Shown: positions 62,957 to 64,000 of the stretch, piece by piece
Layout: every line of letters begins with the position of its first letter
Numbering within the stretch: position 1 is the stretch's first letter
NCBI GenBank assembly: GCA_963788085.1
Contig: CAWBFS010000048.1
Location: 1 to 64,000 of the forward strand
Direction of reading: 5' to 3'
Origin: AP-15 sp963788085
GTDB lineage: Bacteria > Pseudomonadota > Alphaproteobacteria > ATCC43930 > CGMCC-115725
DNA length: 64,000 nucleotides
Position numbers and translations under genes: made by a program
Notes under the pieces: generated by a model
The model's database searches: none
What the model was told of the DNA's origin: nothing
Seen by the model: the letters and a program-made list of their open reading frames with translations, nothing else

Positions 62957-64000
62957 ATGGGGATCATTGAGCGCATTGTGGAATTTCACGACGACCTGAC
63001 GAACTGGCGGCGCGAGATCCACGCGCATCCGGAACTCGGGTTCGAGGAGCAGCGGACCTCCGATTTCGTCGCAAGTAAACTCGCGGAGTTCGGGTGCGAG
63101 GTCTTTCGTGGGATCGGCCGGACCGGGTGTCGTTGGCCGGTTGCGCGCCGGCACGTCACCGCGCTCGATCGGTCTGCGGGCTGACATGGATGCGCTGCCG
63201 ATCGAGGAGGCGACCAATCTCCCCTATCGCTCGCAGCATCAGGGGCGCATGCACGCTTGCGGCCATGACGGGCACACGGCGATGCTGCTCGGCGCCGCCC
63301 GTCACCTCGCCGAGACCCGCAATTTCGACGGCACGGTTCATCTGATCTTCCAGCCCGCTGAAGAGGGGCTCGGCGGTGGCGAAGCAATGGTCAAGGACGG
63401 GCTGTTCGAGCGCTTTCCGTGCGATGCGATCTTCGGCATGCACAACCGGCCGGGGCTCGCAATCGGCAAGTTTCAGATCCGCACCGGCCCGATGATGGCG
63501 GGCGGCGCCTACTTCGATATTACCGTCACCGGCCGCGGCGCGCACGGCGCCCGCCCCGAGGCCGGGATCGATCCGGTCATTGTCGCGAGCCACATCACGA
63601 CGGCGTTGCAGACGATCGTCTCGCGCAATGTCAGACCGCTCGACACGGCCGTCCTCAGCGTCACCCAGATTCACGCCGGCGACGCCTACAATGTGATCCC
63701 GGAGCAGGCCTTCGTCCGCGGCACTGCACGCGCCTTCGCTCCCGAAACCTTGCGATTGATCGAGGACAATATGAGGCGCATCGCAAGTGGCGTCGCGGGC
63801 GGGTTCGGCGCGGCCGCGGAACTCGATTTCCGGGTTCTGTTTCCGCCGCTGGTCAATGATGCCGCCGAGACCGAATTCATCGCCGATACTGCCGCCGAAC
63901 TGGTCGGCGCCGACAACGTCAACCGCGACGGCAACTTGGTGATGGCCTCGGAAGACTTCTCGTACATGCTGAACCGCCGGCCCGGCGCCTACATCCAAAT
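62957..64000 (+). CDS. M20 family amidohydrolase/peptidase (one frameshift; runs off the window end)
   Basis: ATG 62957 follows GAAGGAGAG. The start reads TNWRREIHAHPELGFEEQRT, the frame breaks near 63126, then GLRADMDALPIEEATNLPYR, MHACGHDGHTAMLLGAARHL (metal ligands His and Asp) and FQPAEEGLGGGEAMVKDGLF (catalytic Glu pair) follow. A surplus g in accgggtgtc explains the break. The dimerisation domain begins at GGAYFDITVTGRGAHGARPE. It is of the amidohydrolase type (hippurate, N-acyl amino acid or IAA conjugates). The gene is cut by the end of the window. Confidence 0.87.

Overview
The window is GC-rich chromosomal DNA. Gene content suggests an alphaproteobacterium, perhaps from a Rhodospirillales-type lineage (inference): an ileS-lspA-DUF3035 lipoprotein block, a HemB with Asp in place of the zinc-site cysteines, a phasin, CbtA/CbtB, a phosphate-porin-type channel, and parts of an XrtA (exosortase A)/PEP-CTERM exopolysaccharide system. 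No rRNA, CRISPR array or intact prophage was seen. One tRNA (Gln) is present.

Layout. 1-5300 is a decayed accessory region: broken minus-strand genes, a duplicated helix-turn-helix gene split by an ISAzo13-type element (2020-3335), a small DNA-binding protein and an orphan gene. It abuts the 3' end of a tRNA-Gln (5420-5494), a common island position. 5600-9800 holds ppx/gppA and rlmE, then a tandemly duplicated set of small exported cysteine-motif proteins facing a LysR regulator. 10780-18270 is the phosphate block: a divergent porin, a Pho box, pstS-pstC-pstA-pstB, a second pstS and a Fic-like gene. 19600-23480 carries prsT and a PEP-CTERM protein behind a sigma-54-type promoter. 23540-31400 holds a Rieske oxygenase, ribF, ileS, lspA, cbtBA and a DUF3035 lipoprotein. 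31450-35500 has DUF72, FkbM methyltransferase, SDR and hemB. 35600-40470 is a complete branched-chain amino-acid-type ABC transporter. 42300-52800 is an exopolysaccharide/glycan region: XrtA-type amidotransferase, a related synthase-like protein, a glycosyltransferase, two deacetylases, a methyltransferase, a phasin and manC. 53000-64000 is mixed housekeeping: sulfide:quinone reductase, a broken MATE pump, a broken hydrolase, purB, an RluA-type synthase, an isocitrate lyase/PEP mutase-family enzyme, a cupin, RlpA and an M20 amidohydrolase cut by the window end.

How they work together. The Pho-box promoter, porin and two PstS proteins form a phosphate-scavenging unit. PrsT, the PEP-CTERM protein with its -24/-12 promoter, and the distant amidotransferase/glycosyltransferase cluster are parts of one envelope-protein sorting and exopolysaccharide system. 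The exosortase itself is not in the window.

A striking general feature is the number of genes broken by what look like single-base indels (about 20 sites), many in short homopolymers and some in genes expected to be essential (ribF). This looks more like residual assembly error than decay, except in 1-4000 and perhaps the MATE gene. Where the two reading frames join cleanly I annotate one gene and give the site of the break.
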